Assembly: GCA_030537815.1 (NCBI GenBank)
Contig: JAUNVF010000005.1
Location: 1-59,585 of the forward strand
DNA: 59,585 nucleotides
DNA from: Tissierellia bacterium
GTDB lineage: Bacteria; Bacillota; Clostridia; Tissierellales; Peptoniphilaceae
Reading direction: 5' to 3'
The position numbers were made by a program, and so were the translations under genes. Positions 8,847 to 17,909 of this stretch are shown piece after piece; the stretch's first letter is position 1, and each line of letters begins with the position of its first letter. The notes under the pieces are model-generated. The model was not told the origin of the DNA, ran no database searches, and saw only the letters and a list, made by a program, of their open reading frames with translations.

Positions 8847-9647
8847 ATGAAAATAGATAAATTAGCAACTAAAATAATCATTGCCGGACTGGTCGGAGGA
8901 CTTACGGCATTATATATAAAAGATCAAAACAGCAATTTAAAGATATCAAATGTAAAAATAAATTCAAATAAGCTAAAGGGTAGAATAAAAATTCTGCAAT
9001 TGACAGATTTTCACTCTAATTCTTCAGTCCTACCAGCGCTTGATATAAAATTGAGGGAATTGGATCCCGACATAATCGTTATGACGGGAGATATTGCTGA
9101 AAAGAAATTGGAGCCAGTCGAAAGGCTGATTGAAATCATAAAGAGATTTGACGTTCCGGTATTTGCAATCCTCGGGAATCACGAAGAAAAGGGAAAAAAT
9201 AAAGAAGAATACAAAGAAATTTTAATTAAAAATGATATCGAATTGCTCGACAATAATTCTGTAAAATTAGATATCAGGGGAGATATTATCAATATAATAG
9301 GATTAAATCACTACTATCCTAGAATCAATTCAAATGATGGTATTCTCGCTGAAGATTTTAATCTGATATTATCTCATGCTCCAAATACTCCATTGGCATT
9401 ACTTACGGAAGATATGGACTTGGTTTTGTCGGGGCATACCCATGGAGGTCAATTTAGATTTCCCCTAATTGGAGCAGTCTATGTTCCCGGTCAAATACCC
9501 ATCCCCAAATATATAAAGGGAGTATACGAATATGAAACTGGGACTTTGATTTATGTCGATAGTGGCCTCGGCAATAGTCGGCTTCCCATAAGAGCTCTCA
9601 ATAGAGTTCAGGTCAGCATGATAGTAATAGAAAATTTGCACCAGTAG
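8847..9647 (+). CDS. membrane-anchored metallophosphoesterase (YkuE-like)
   Basis: 266-aa calcineurin-like phosphoesterase. Metal-ligand motifs in order: LTDFHSN (about residue 52), MTGDI (about 80), GNHE (about 111), SHAPN (about 175) and SGHTHGGQ (about 197-204). A hydrophobic N-terminal helix (about residues 9-24, IIIAGLVGGLTALYI) suggests a membrane anchor with the enzyme outside. The substrate is unknown; relatives are linked to lipid or cell-envelope phosphoesters. There is no Shine-Dalgarno site before ATG 8847 and the -10 box is 10 nt away, pointing to leaderless translation. The last codons and stop lie inside the 5' strand of the following tRNA-Arg. Confidence 0.85.
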   Translation: MKIDKLATKIIIAGLVGGLTALYIKDQNSNLKISNVKINSNKLKGRIKILQLTDFHSNSSVLPALDIKLRELDPDIIVMTGDIAEKKLEPVERLIEIIKRFDVPVFAILGNHEEKGKNKEEYKEILIKNDIELLDNNSVKLDIRGDIINIIGLNHYYPRINSNDGILAEDFNLILSHAPNTPLALLTEDMDLVLSGHTHGGQFRFPLIGAVYVPGQIPIPKYIKGVYEYETGTLIYVDSGLGNSRLPIRALNRVQVSMIVIENLHQ

Positions 9648-9713
9648 CTCAACGGATAGAGCATCGGTCTTCGGAACCGAGTGTTGGGGGTTCGATTCCT
9701 CTCTGGTGCGCCA
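9638..9713 (+). tRNA. tRNA-Arg (anticodon TCG)
   Basis: Full cloverleaf by eye: acceptor GCACCAG (9638-9644) with CTGGTGC (9703-9709), a D arm with GCTC/GAGC, anticodon stem TCGGT/ACCGA with loop CTTCGGA (anticodon TCG at 9671-9673, reading CGA), a TTCGATT T-loop on a 5-bp stem with two G-U pairs, discriminator G and an encoded CCA at 9711-9713. The first 10 nt overlap the end of the upstream CDS. Confidence 0.93.
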
Positions 9714-9715
9714 TC

Positions 9716-9750
9716 AAAAAGCTTGAGATTTAAGTATCTCAGGCTTTTTT
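9716..9750 (+). terminator. terminator after tRNA-Arg
   Basis: AGCTTGAGAT (9720-9729) pairs with ATCTCAGGCT (9736-9745, one G-U), followed by six Ts. Confidence 0.85.
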
Positions 9751-10223
9751 GACTTGTAATCGCTTAATCTTAATGGCTGAAATTTTTAAAATTTCGATAA
9801 GATAATTTATTAAAAAATATAAATTAAGCGGACTATCTTATAAATTGCTTTATAATATAAGATGCGATAAAAAAATTGGATATGGGAAAACGAAATCAGA
9901 TTTAATAGATAATAAGAAGGAGATAAAGATAAATATTTATTTTATCATGATTATTTATTTTTAAATAATAATTAATTATTAAACAAATAAAAAAATCGAA
10001 TAATTATAATTTAAATGATTTTATCTATATTAAACTTAAATATATATCAAATATATATAATATTATTAAATCCCGAGATTTCAACAGCTCTGCACTGTGT
10101 TAAACCTATTGACAGTATAAATATGATTTGATATTATAATTATTATAAAAATGGAAGATATAATTTTAAATAATTCAATTTTGACGACTATATTTTCCAT
10201 TTTAAATAAAAGGGGGTAATAAT
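9751..10223. other. long AT-rich intergenic region before mglB
   Basis: About 470 nt of very AT-rich DNA with no convincing ORF. It contains a palindrome GAAATTTTTAAAATTTC near 9782, and the mgl promoter at its 3' end. It may hold upstream regulator sites, but none can be named. Confidence 0.5.
10109..10137 (+). promoter_or_regulatory. promoter of the mgl-gal operon
   Basis: TTGACA (10109-10114), 17-nt spacer, TATTAT (10132-10137). It leaves an untranslated leader of about 80 nt before mglB. Confidence 0.7.
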
Positions 10224-11342
10224 ATGTTTAACAAAAAAACGCTATCATTATTATTAGCATTGATAATGCTTTTAATTCCGATGGCGGGATGTTCATCAAA
10301 GGATGAACCAAAGGATGAAGGAACAAAGACAGAGGAACAAGCTGAGGACAAGAAAGAAGAAGCAGGCGAAAAGGAAGAGTCTGAAACAGCAACTTCAGGA
10401 GAGAGAAAGAATGTAGCAGTATTCTACTATAACTATTCAGATGCTTATATCTCAACAGTTAGAAATTCTCTTAATGAATTGATGGCTTCTGATGGAAATA
10501 TCGAAGCATCAGAATTCGACGGTCAAAATGACCAGGCAAAACAAAATGACCAGATAGATGCCTCTATAGAAAAAGGTGCAGATATCTTATTAGTAAATAT
10601 AGTCGACATGGGTGCAGCTGGAACTGTAATTGAAAAAGCTAAAGCTGCTGATATACCTGTAATATTCTTTAACAGAGAGCCTACAGATGGAAATGTATAT
10701 GCGACATATGACAAAGCGAGATTTGTAGGAACTAAGATAGAAGAAGCGGGAATCCTTCAGGGCGAGCTTATAAAAGCTTATTGGGAAGAAGGAGAGCATG
10801 ACAGAAATGGTAATGGAAAATTAGATTATGTTCTATTATCAGGTGGAGCTGACAATGCTGAGGCTGCTGCAAGATCTAAATACTCTGTAGAGACTTTAGA
10901 AGAAGCGGGAATAGAGGTAAATAAAATTGCAGACCAGATAGCAAACTGGGATAATGCTCAAGCGATGACTGCAATGGAAGCATGGCTTGCAAAAGATGCC
11001 GAAAATATAGATGTAGTTATCGCCAATAATGACTCTATGGCAGTAGGAGCTTTAAATGCTCTTCAAGCTGCAGGACTTAATAAGGTCGAAGACGGCAAGA
11101 TCGATCCTGCTAATTTCGTAGGAGTTTTCGGTGTAGATGCTACTGAAGAAGCGCAAGAAGTAATCAATCAAAAAGCGATGTCCGGAACTGTTAAGCAAGA
11201 TAATGAAGCTATGGCTAAGGCTATCTTCACGCTAATGGTTAACGGCGTTCAAGGAAAAGAATTTGTTGAAGGTACTGAATACGAATATGATGAGAGTGGA
11301 ATTGCAGTAAGGGTTCCTTATGTACCTTATGAAGCTGAATAA
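10224..11342 (+). CDS. mglB: galactose/glucose-type substrate-binding lipoprotein
   Basis: 372-aa periplasmic-binding-protein-type lipoprotein that captures galactose (or methyl-galactoside/glucose) for MglAC. It has a signal peptide with lipobox IPMAGC and lipidated Cys23, then a charged linker rich in Glu/Lys (residues 24-55), then the two-lobe sugar-binding domain. The MglB-specific Ca2+ loop is visible in HDRNGNGKLDYV, and a typical segment DNAEAAARSKY follows. GGGGG ribosome site 9 nt before the ATG. First gene of the operon; a 9-bp hairpin after the stop could raise its mRNA level over mglA. Galactose specificity is supported by the linked gal genes. Confidence 0.92.
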   Translation: MFNKKTLSLLLALIMLLIPMAGCSSKDEPKDEGTKTEEQAEDKKEEAGEKEESETATSGERKNVAVFYYNYSDAYISTVRNSLNELMASDGNIEASEFDGQNDQAKQNDQIDASIEKGADILLVNIVDMGAAGTVIEKAKAADIPVIFFNREPTDGNVYATYDKARFVGTKIEEAGILQGELIKAYWEEGEHDRNGNGKLDYVLLSGGADNAEAAARSKYSVETLEEAGIEVNKIADQIANWDNAQAMTAMEAWLAKDAENIDVVIANNDSMAVGALNALQAAGLNKVEDGKIDPANFVGVFGVDATEEAQEVINQKAMSGTVKQDNEAMAKAIFTLMVNGVQGKEFVEGTEYEYDESGIAVRVPYVPYEAE

Positions 11343-11350
11343 ATAATAAT

Positions 11351-11372
11351 AAGGTCGCCTAATGGCGACCTT
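11351..11372 (+). promoter_or_regulatory. intercistronic hairpin between mglB and mglA
   Basis: Perfect 9-bp GC-rich stem AAGGTCGCC (11351-11359), TAAT loop, GGCGACCTT (11364-11372), with no following T-run. It fits an mRNA-stabilising stem that lets the binding protein be made in excess. Confidence 0.7.
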
Positions 11373-11409
11373 AAAGAATTAGTTTACATATTAATGAGGG
11401 GTGATTAAA

Positions 11410-12909
11410 CTGACAGATGATAAATATTTATTGGAAATGATAGGAATATCAAAGAGTTTTCCCGGTGTTAAAGCCCTAGACAAAGTAAATTTAAAAGTCA
11501 GACCGGGGACGGTTCACTCCTTGATGGGTGAAAATGGAGCCGGGAAATCGACTTTGATGAAATGTCTATTCGGTATATATCTCGAGGACGAAGGAGAGAT
11601 ATATTTAGACGGTAAGAAAGTTAGATTCGAAAATCCTAAGCAAGCTCTTGAAAACGGGGTCTCAATGGTTCATCAGGAGTTAAATCAGGTAATGAAAAGA
11701 TCTGTTGCAGAGAATATCATGCTTGGAAGATTTCCTCAAAAATTGGGATTAGTCGATCATAAAGCCATGAATCAGTTTACAGTCGATGCTTTTAGAGATT
11801 TAGGACTGGATATTAATCCTAAGACGAATATGGAAAACCTTTCGGTATCTCAAAGGCAGATGGCAGAGATTGCAAAGGCTGTGTCTTATGACGCAAAGAT
11901 TTTAATTCTCGACGAGCCGACGAGCTCGCTTACTGAGCAAGAAGTAGAGGTCTTATTTAAAGTTATAAATATGCTCAGAGACAGGGGAATGGGAATAGTA
12001 TATATATCTCATAAGATGGAGGAGATATTGAGGATTTCAGACGATATAACCGTCTTTAGAGATGGCAAATGGGTTGCGACTGAAAGAGCAGAGGATCTCG
12101 ACAATAATAAGATAATAGCTCTAATGGTCGGAAGGGAATTGACCGACAGATTCCCTGAAAAGACGAATACTCCCAAGGAGACGATTTTAGAGGTAAAAAA
12201 TCTCACGGCTAAATATCAGCCTTCTATTCAAGATATTTCATTCTCGCTCAGAAAGGGAGAAATACTTGGTGTTGCTGGTCTCGTAGGAGCCAGGAGGACC
12301 GAACTTCTTGAAAATATTTTTGGATCGCATAAAGTTGAGTCCGGCGAGATGTATCTTCATGGAAAGAAAGTTGAAAACAAAACTCCTAGAGATGCGATCA
12401 ATAATGGTTTTGCATTATTGACAGAGGAAAGGCGTGCGACGGGAATATTTCCTATGTTGAATATTGCAGCGAATTCGACGATTTCAAGCTTGAAAGACAA
12501 TAAGAATATCGGATTGGTCAGCGACAGAAAGGTGAAGAAGAATACTGAATGGGTCATCGAGAGTATGAATGTCAGAACGCCTTCTCAAAAAACTCTGATC
12601 AAATCACTTTCAGGCGGAAATCAGCAAAAGGTAATCATAGGCAGATGGTTATTGACAAATCCCGAGATACTATTGCTGGATGAACCTACCAGGGGAATAG
12701 ATGTAGGTGCAAAATACGAGATATACAAATTGATACTTGATCTTGTCGAGAAGGACAAGGGAGTAATCATGGTTTCTTCTGAACTTCCCGAGCTGCTCGG
12801 TATATGCGATAGGATAATTGTTATGAGCAATGGAAGAGTGGCAGGTATTGAAGATGTCGAAAATCTCGACCAGGAAAAAATAATGCATCTGGCTGCAAAA
12901 TATCTATAG
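11410..12909 (+). CDS. mglA: galactose ABC importer, double ATPase
   Basis: About 500 aa with two ABC domains, the usual sugar-importer layout. Domain 1: Walker [10 protein letters not shown], signature LSVSQRQ, Walker [11 protein letters not shown]. Domain 2: degenerate Walker [10 protein letters not shown], signature LSGGNQQK, Walker [12 protein letters not shown]. Start choice is difficult. The frame opens after a TGA at 11395 and offers GTG 11401 (the ribosome site overlaps it), CTG 11410, TTG 11431 and ATG 11437. The extended site GAGGGGTGAT fits CTG 11410 best and gives the family-like N-terminus [10 protein letters not shown]. Lies 57 nt after mglB across the hairpin and 9 nt before mglC. 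Confidence 0.93.
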   Translation: MTDDKYLLEMIGISKSFPGVKALDKVNLKVRPGTVHSLMGENGAGKSTLMKCLFGIYLEDEGEIYLDGKKVRFENPKQALENGVSMVHQELNQVMKRSVAENIMLGRFPQKLGLVDHKAMNQFTVDAFRDLGLDINPKTNMENLSVSQRQMAEIAKAVSYDAKILILDEPTSSLTEQEVEVLFKVINMLRDRGMGIVYISHKMEEILRISDDITVFRDGKWVATERAEDLDNNKIIALMVGRELTDRFPEKTNTPKETILEVKNLTAKYQPSIQDISFSLRKGEILGVAGLVGARRTELLENIFGSHKVESGEMYLHGKKVENKTPRDAINNGFALLTEERRATGIFPMLNIAANSTISSLKDNKNIGLVSDRKVKKNTEWVIESMNVRTPSQKTLIKSLSGGNQQKVIIGRWLLTNPEILLLDEPTRGIDVGAKYEIYKLILDLVEKDKGVIMVSSELPELLGICDRIIVMSNGRVAGIEDVENLDQEKIMHLAAKYL

Positions 12910-12918
12910 GAGGAGAAT

Positions 12919-13953
12919 ATGAATAAGAATAAAGTTCAAACTGATATAGAAAAGATAAAAAAGAGAGAAAGAACGAGGGAATTTATTTTAAATTATGCTC
13001 TGTATTTTATACTGGGTATTTTGATTTTGGCAATTATCGCTTATGAACCTTCATTCCTCTCAGTGAAAAACTTTACGAATATACTAACTCAAGCATCGAC
13101 AAGGGGTATACTCGCATTAGGAGTCGCAGGTCTGATAGTATTGCAGGGAACCGACCTTTCAGCGGGAAGGATACTGGGTTTATCGGCAGCTGTATCTGCA
13201 TCTCTTTTACAGAGCGTGACATATAGTTCGAGAATGTATCCCGAATTAGGAGAAATCAGCATGTTAATCCCTCTGGCATTGGCCATAGGAATTGCGGTAG
13301 TATTTGCACTCATCAATGGTTTTGGAGTTGCGGTGCTCAAGATTCACGCTTTTATCGTCACATTGGGTACGCAGCTTATAGCATTTGGTTTGATTCAGAT
13401 TTATATTGAAAATCAAAAAAATGGTGCGCAACCAATAGGTTCTCTACAGAAAAGATATCAGAGCTTGGCGCAGGGATCATTTCTAAAAGTGCCGAATTTA
13501 GTCTGGTTCTTGGCGATTATAGCCTTTATAGTCTGGGTGATATGGAATAAGACTGAATTGGGCAAGAATATGTTTGCAATAGGCGGCAATCCAGAAGCTG
13601 CCGAGGTATCAGGTGTAAATCTCGTCAAGAATATTATGCTAGTTTACCTTATGTCCGGCGTTTTATATGGATTGGCCGGTTTTCTCGAGGCGGGCAGGAT
13701 TGGATCTGTGACTCCCGGAACGGGATTTGCATATGAGCTGGACGCCATATCGGCATGTGTCGTCGGAGGAGTTTCATTTGCCGGAGGAGTCGGTACGATT
13801 CCCGGTGTTTTGATAGGGACTGTAATACTACAATTTATAACATATGGACTAAATTATATAAATATAAATCCATATGTTCAGTTTATAATTAGGGGACTGA
13901 TAATAATCGTTGCAGTTGCAATAGATGTCAGAAAGTATCTGAAGAAAAAATAG
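12919..13953 (+). CDS. mglC: galactose ABC importer, permease
   Basis: 344-aa inner-membrane permease of the BPD_transp_2/RbsC-MglC family. After a charged cytosolic N-terminus (about residues 1-24) there are eight to ten hydrophobic helices. Recognisable family segments are GLIVLQGTDLSAGR, FIVTLGTQLIAFGL, GGNPEAAEVSGVN (the coupling-loop region) and AISACVVGGVSFAGG. Start ATG after AGGAGGAGAAT, 9 nt downstream of mglA. Pairs with MglA and MglB. Confidence 0.94.
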   Translation: MNKNKVQTDIEKIKKRERTREFILNYALYFILGILILAIIAYEPSFLSVKNFTNILTQASTRGILALGVAGLIVLQGTDLSAGRILGLSAAVSASLLQSVTYSSRMYPELGEISMLIPLALAIGIAVVFALINGFGVAVLKIHAFIVTLGTQLIAFGLIQIYIENQKNGAQPIGSLQKRYQSLAQGSFLKVPNLVWFLAIIAFIVWVIWNKTELGKNMFAIGGNPEAAEVSGVNLVKNIMLVYLMSGVLYGLAGFLEAGRIGSVTPGTGFAYELDAISACVVGGVSFAGGVGTIPGVLIGTVILQFITYGLNYININPYVQFIIRGLIIIVAVAIDVRKYLKKK

Positions 13954-13961
13954 GAGAAGTC

Positions 13962-14804
13962 GTGAAAACTATAAAACTTTCAAATGAGTATATAGAGCTG
14001 GAACTACTTGATGACTTTGGAGCAAAAATCATTTCAATTAAAGACCTTGAAAAAGATTTTGAATTCTTATTCCAAAATGAAAATGATGAATATATGAAGC
14101 CCGAGTACAACTCTGATTTTTCCGAGTTTGACACCTCGGGCATAGATGAATGCTTTCCGACGGTCGACGAATGTATTTACAATGGAATTCATCTACCCGA
14201 CCATGGCGATCTATGGTCGGCTGAATGGGATAATGAAAAGATCGATGATAGAATAATATCTTCTACTCTGTCTAAGAGTTTAAATTTAAAATTTAGGCGA
14301 GAAATTTCTCTTGAAGGCAATGAGATAATAATGGACTATATGGTTCAAAATGAGGGAGATTCTCCGGTTCATTATCTATGGACTCATCATGGGCTTTTGA
14401 ATTTTACAAATGATTGCAAGGTAGATCTTCCATATTCCAGGCATGATGCGCTCAATGTCAAGGATGATAGAAAATACAGATTTAATATAACAAAATTATC
14501 CGAGTATCCCGACAATGGTTTTTACAAATTCTATAATAATGAGGCTCTCGACAGATCGGAAGCCTCTCTGGTATATCCAAAAGCTGGGCTGAGATATAAA
14601 TTATCATTCGATTTTGAAAAGCAGCCTTTCTTCGGTTTATGGATTACTAAGGGAGGATTCAAAGGACATTATAATTTAGCCTTGGAGCCGAGTAATGGAT
14701 TCTACGATACTCTTGAAAGAGCGGTAAAGAACGGATTGAAGCCTATCGGTCCGGGAGAAATTGAAGAATGGAGAATGAAGATCATAATAGAAAGGATGAA
14801 ATAA
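13962..14804 (+). CDS. galM: aldose 1-epimerase family protein (galactose mutarotase)
   Basis: 280 aa, COG2017 mutarotase fold, LacX-like in length. It would convert beta-D-galactose to the alpha anomer needed by GalK. Candidate catalytic His residues are in LPDHGDLWS (about residues 75-83) and WTHHGLLN (about residues 140-147), with a Glu in ALEPSNGF near residue 240. The start is GTG 13962 after AGGAGAAG, 9 nt from mglC and 2 nt before galT. LacX-type proteins are less well characterised than GalM proper, so the symbol rests partly on context. Confidence 0.82.
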   Translation: MKTIKLSNEYIELELLDDFGAKIISIKDLEKDFEFLFQNENDEYMKPEYNSDFSEFDTSGIDECFPTVDECIYNGIHLPDHGDLWSAEWDNEKIDDRIISSTLSKSLNLKFRREISLEGNEIIMDYMVQNEGDSPVHYLWTHHGLLNFTNDCKVDLPYSRHDALNVKDDRKYRFNITKLSEYPDNGFYKFYNNEALDRSEASLVYPKAGLRYKLSFDFEKQPFFGLWITKGGFKGHYNLALEPSNGFYDTLERAVKNGLKPIGPGEIEEWRMKIIIERMK

Positions 14805-14805
14805 A

Positions 14806-15786
14806 ATGGCTGAACTTAGATATAATCCACTTATGGACGATTATACCATGGTCGCTGCGGGAAGAAATAAAAGGCCTGATATGCCTAAAGACTATTGCCC
14901 ATTTTGTCCCGGTTCGGGAAAGGTACCGGATGATTATGAAGTATATTGCTATCCTAATGATTTCCCAATACTATCTAAAAATCCGCCTAAACCTGATGAT
15001 GTAGCCGGTGGATTATACCATGAAAAGGAGTCTTATGGCGTATGCGATGTTATACTTTACTCGCCTGATCACAATGGCAAATTATGGGAATTAGATGATG
15101 AGCATCTATATAAATTGGTAGATTTATGGATAAACAGATACAAAGAGATATCAAAAGACAAAAATATAAAATATATATTTCCATTTGAGAATAGGGGAGC
15201 GGAAGTCGGCACCACAATGCCTCATCCGCATGGTCAGATGTATTCTTATTCCTTTATTCCAAATCTCATAAATCAAGAATTTAAGAATGCCAAGAGATAT
15301 TATGAGGAAAATAATTCTAATATATACGAGGATATATTAAGAGAAGAATTGAGATTTAAGGATAGGATAGTATATGAAAACGATTCGTTTACTGCATTTA
15401 TCCCATTCTTTGCCCAATATCCATATGGCGTCTATATATTCAATAAATCTTCGCTAAAGTCATTTGCCGACTTTGACGAGAAAAATAAAAGGGATTTTGC
15501 TCAGATTTTAAAGATTATTGTAGGTTCTTATGACAGATTATTCGATAAGCTATTCCCCTATATGATGGGGATATATAATGAAATAATAAATGACGATGAA
15601 TTCAGCAATTCAGGAGATTTTTTTAGATTCCATGTAAAATTCTTTCCTCCATTAAGAGGAGAAAATAGCATTAAATGGAATGCGTCAAGCGAAACGGGAG
15701 CCGGAGCTTTTGGAAATCCGAGGGTCTCCGAAGAAACGGCTGCAGAGCTTAGAGAAGCGGTGAGGAGATTCAATGAAATTATCTAA
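14806..15786 (+). CDS. galT: galactose-1-phosphate uridylyltransferase
   Basis: 326-aa histidine-triad transferase exchanging UDP between UDP-glucose and Gal-1-P. It has the GalT N-terminus RYNPLMDDYTMVAAGRNKRP, a zinc-type CPFCPGSG, and the active-site motif MPHPHGQMYSY (about residues 140-150) with the nucleophilic His of HPHGQ. This is the GalT type I form rather than the longer type II Firmicute form. Follows galM by 1 nt and overlaps galK by 14 nt. Confidence 0.95.
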   Translation: MAELRYNPLMDDYTMVAAGRNKRPDMPKDYCPFCPGSGKVPDDYEVYCYPNDFPILSKNPPKPDDVAGGLYHEKESYGVCDVILYSPDHNGKLWELDDEHLYKLVDLWINRYKEISKDKNIKYIFPFENRGAEVGTTMPHPHGQMYSYSFIPNLINQEFKNAKRYYEENNSNIYEDILREELRFKDRIVYENDSFTAFIPFFAQYPYGVYIFNKSSLKSFADFDEKNKRDFAQILKIIVGSYDRLFDKLFPYMMGIYNEIINDDEFSNSGDFFRFHVKFFPPLRGENSIKWNASSETGAGAFGNPRVSEETAAELREAVRRFNEII

Positions 15787-16945
15787 AGAAGAATATAAAA
15801 AGATGTATGACAAGGCTCTTAAGAATTTTGGAAAAGCGGAATATAGATTATTTTTTGCGCCGAGTAGGATAAATATCATAGGCGAGCATATAGATTATAA
15901 TGGCGGTAAAGTATTGCCATCCGCTATAGAAATGGGGACATATGCCTTGGTAAAAAAAACCAAGAGAAATGTCATTAGGCTGAAGTCATTAAATTCAAAT
16001 TACTATAAGGAAGTTCTTATCGGATCCGAGTATGCGAGCGAAAGAGGATGGGTAAATTATCCTCTAGGCGTAATAAATAATATCGAGCAGAGGGGCTATG
16101 AAATTGGCGGAATTGAGGGAGTGATTTACGGCAATATCCCAACAGGAGCGGGGCTTTCTTCATCGGCGTCTCTGGAACTTCTGATAGGAAGTCTTATAAA
16201 TGAATTATATAATGATTCCAAGATATCTTTAAAGGAATTGGCTTTGATCGGAAAAGATACGGAAAATAATTTTATCGGGGTAAATTCAGGTATAATGGAT
16301 CAATTTGCCATTGCCATGGGAAAGGCTGACAAAGCGATACTATTAGATACTGAAAGCTTGGACTACGAATATGTCGATGTCGACTTAAAAGATAAATTAA
16401 TAGTAATACTGAATACAAATAAGGGCAGGAGATTGATCGATTCAAAATACAATGAGAGAAGAGCTGAATGTGAGTCTGCACTGGAAATCTTAAAGCAGAA
16501 ATACGAAATCAAGAATTTATGCGATCTTGATATATCGCAGCTCGATGAAGCGATCGACTATCTTGAAGATGAAAATCAGAGAAAGAGATTAAGGCATGTC
16601 GTAACAGAAAATGCCAGGGTATATCAAGCTGTGGATGCTTTAAAATCAGGAGATATGGAGTCTTTGGGAAAACTGCTAAACGAATCCCATTATTCTTTGA
16701 GATATGATTATGAAGTGACAGGTAAGCATTTGGACGAGATTACATCAGCAGCTAGAATTTCAGGAGCTTTAGGTGCAAGGATGACGGGAGCCGGTTTTGG
16801 TGGATGTGGAATCGCATTAGTCGAAAAAGATGCAATAGAAGAATTTAAAATTAAGACGGAAAAACTTTATAAAGAAAGCACAGGAATAAAGCCTGGATTT
16901 TATGTATCTAAAATAGGTTTTGGTCCAAAGGAATTGGAGGTATAA
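15773..16945 (+). CDS. galK: galactokinase
   Basis: 390-aa GHMP kinase phosphorylating alpha-D-galactose. The galactose-binding signature is INIIGEHIDYNGG (about residues 28-40), the ATP-binding motif is PTGAGLSSSASLE (about residues 123-135), and the third GHMP motif is GARMTGAGFGGC (about residues 338-349). The ATG is inside galT with GAGGAG upstream, so it is translationally coupled. One nt separates its stop from the galE start. Confidence 0.95.
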   Translation: MKLSKEEYKKMYDKALKNFGKAEYRLFFAPSRINIIGEHIDYNGGKVLPSAIEMGTYALVKKTKRNVIRLKSLNSNYYKEVLIGSEYASERGWVNYPLGVINNIEQRGYEIGGIEGVIYGNIPTGAGLSSSASLELLIGSLINELYNDSKISLKELALIGKDTENNFIGVNSGIMDQFAIAMGKADKAILLDTESLDYEYVDVDLKDKLIVILNTNKGRRLIDSKYNERRAECESALEILKQKYEIKNLCDLDISQLDEAIDYLEDENQRKRLRHVVTENARVYQAVDALKSGDMESLGKLLNESHYSLRYDYEVTGKHLDEITSAARISGALGARMTGAGFGGCGIALVEKDAIEEFKIKTEKLYKESTGIKPGFYVSKIGFGPKELEV

Positions 16946-16946
16946 T

Positions 16947-17909
16947 ATGGCTGTTCTAGTCACAGGTGGAGCGGGATATATAGGTAGTCATGTCTGTATA
17001 TATCTTAAATCTAAAGGAGAAGAAGTTATTGTCGTCGATAATTTAAGTACCGGTAATAAGAAAAATTTAGTTGCAGACCATTTCTATGAGATAGATATCA
17101 GGGATACTCAAGTTATGATCGATATCATGAAAAAGCACAAGATATCCGGAGTCATACACTTTGCTGCCTTTTCTCTCGTTGGTGTCAGCATGAAGGAGCC
17201 ATATGAGTATTATGACAATAATTTAGTTGGAACTCTATCTCTTCTCAAGGCTATGAAAGAAACGGAGATAAAAAATATAGTATTCTCATCTACCGCTGCG
17301 ACATATGGAGAGCCTGAAAATATACCGATACAGGAAAGCGATAAAACCAATCCTACAAATCCATATGGAGAAACCAAACTCGCAATGGAAAAGATGATGA
17401 AATGGTTTGACAAAGCATATGGAATTAAATATGTCGCATTGAGGTATTTTAATGCTGCCGGCGCTTCAAAAGAGGGAAATCTAGGCGAACTTCATGAACC
17501 TGAAACGCATCTGATCCCTTTAGTTTTACAAGTGCCTTTAGGCAAGAGGGAGAGCATAAGCATATTTGGAGATGACTACGATACTCCTGATGGGACAGCG
17601 GTAAGGGATTATATCCATGTACTCGACCTTGCAACTGCTCATTATCTCAGCCTCAAATACCTATTAGAAGGAAATAAAAGCGATATATTTAATTTAGGAA
17701 ATGGAAGTGGATTTTCAGTAAGCGAAGTTATTGAAGTAGCTAGAAAGGTTACAGGTCATCCGATTCCGGCTGAAATTGCCGAAAGGAGGGAGGGTGATCC
17801 TGCCGTTTTAGTAGCTTCAAGTGAAAAGGCAAGCAGGATTTTGTCTTGGAATCCTGAACATTCCTCTTTAACCGAGATAATTGAAGATGCGTGGAATTTT
17901 TATAAATAA
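16947..17909 (+). CDS. galE: UDP-glucose 4-epimerase
   Basis: 320-aa extended SDR enzyme that regenerates UDP-glucose from UDP-galactose, closing the Leloir pathway. NAD-binding TGGAGYIGSH is at residues 5-14. The catalytic Ser/Thr segment is SSTAATYG and the YxxxK is in NPYGETKLAMEKM (about residues 144-156). The start ATG 16947 has TTGGAGG upstream; the open frame begins 27 nt earlier, inside galK. Last gene of the operon; no strong terminator is seen. Confidence 0.95.
   Translation: MAVLVTGGAGYIGSHVCIYLKSKGEEVIVVDNLSTGNKKNLVADHFYEIDIRDTQVMIDIMKKHKISGVIHFAAFSLVGVSMKEPYEYYDNNLVGTLSLLKAMKETEIKNIVFSSTAATYGEPENIPIQESDKTNPTNPYGETKLAMEKMMKWFDKAYGIKYVALRYFNAAGASKEGNLGELHEPETHLIPLVLQVPLGKRESISIFGDDYDTPDGTAVRDYIHVLDLATAHYLSLKYLLEGNKSDIFNLGNGSGFSVSEVIEVARKVTGHPIPAEIAERREGDPAVLVASSEKASRILSWNPEHSSLTEIIEDAWNFYK

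Noticed and set aside
9756-9769. Catabolite-response (cre) element upstream of the mgl-gal operon
   Set aside because: TGTAATCGCTTAAT matches only the left half of the consensus and lies some 350 nt from the promoter.
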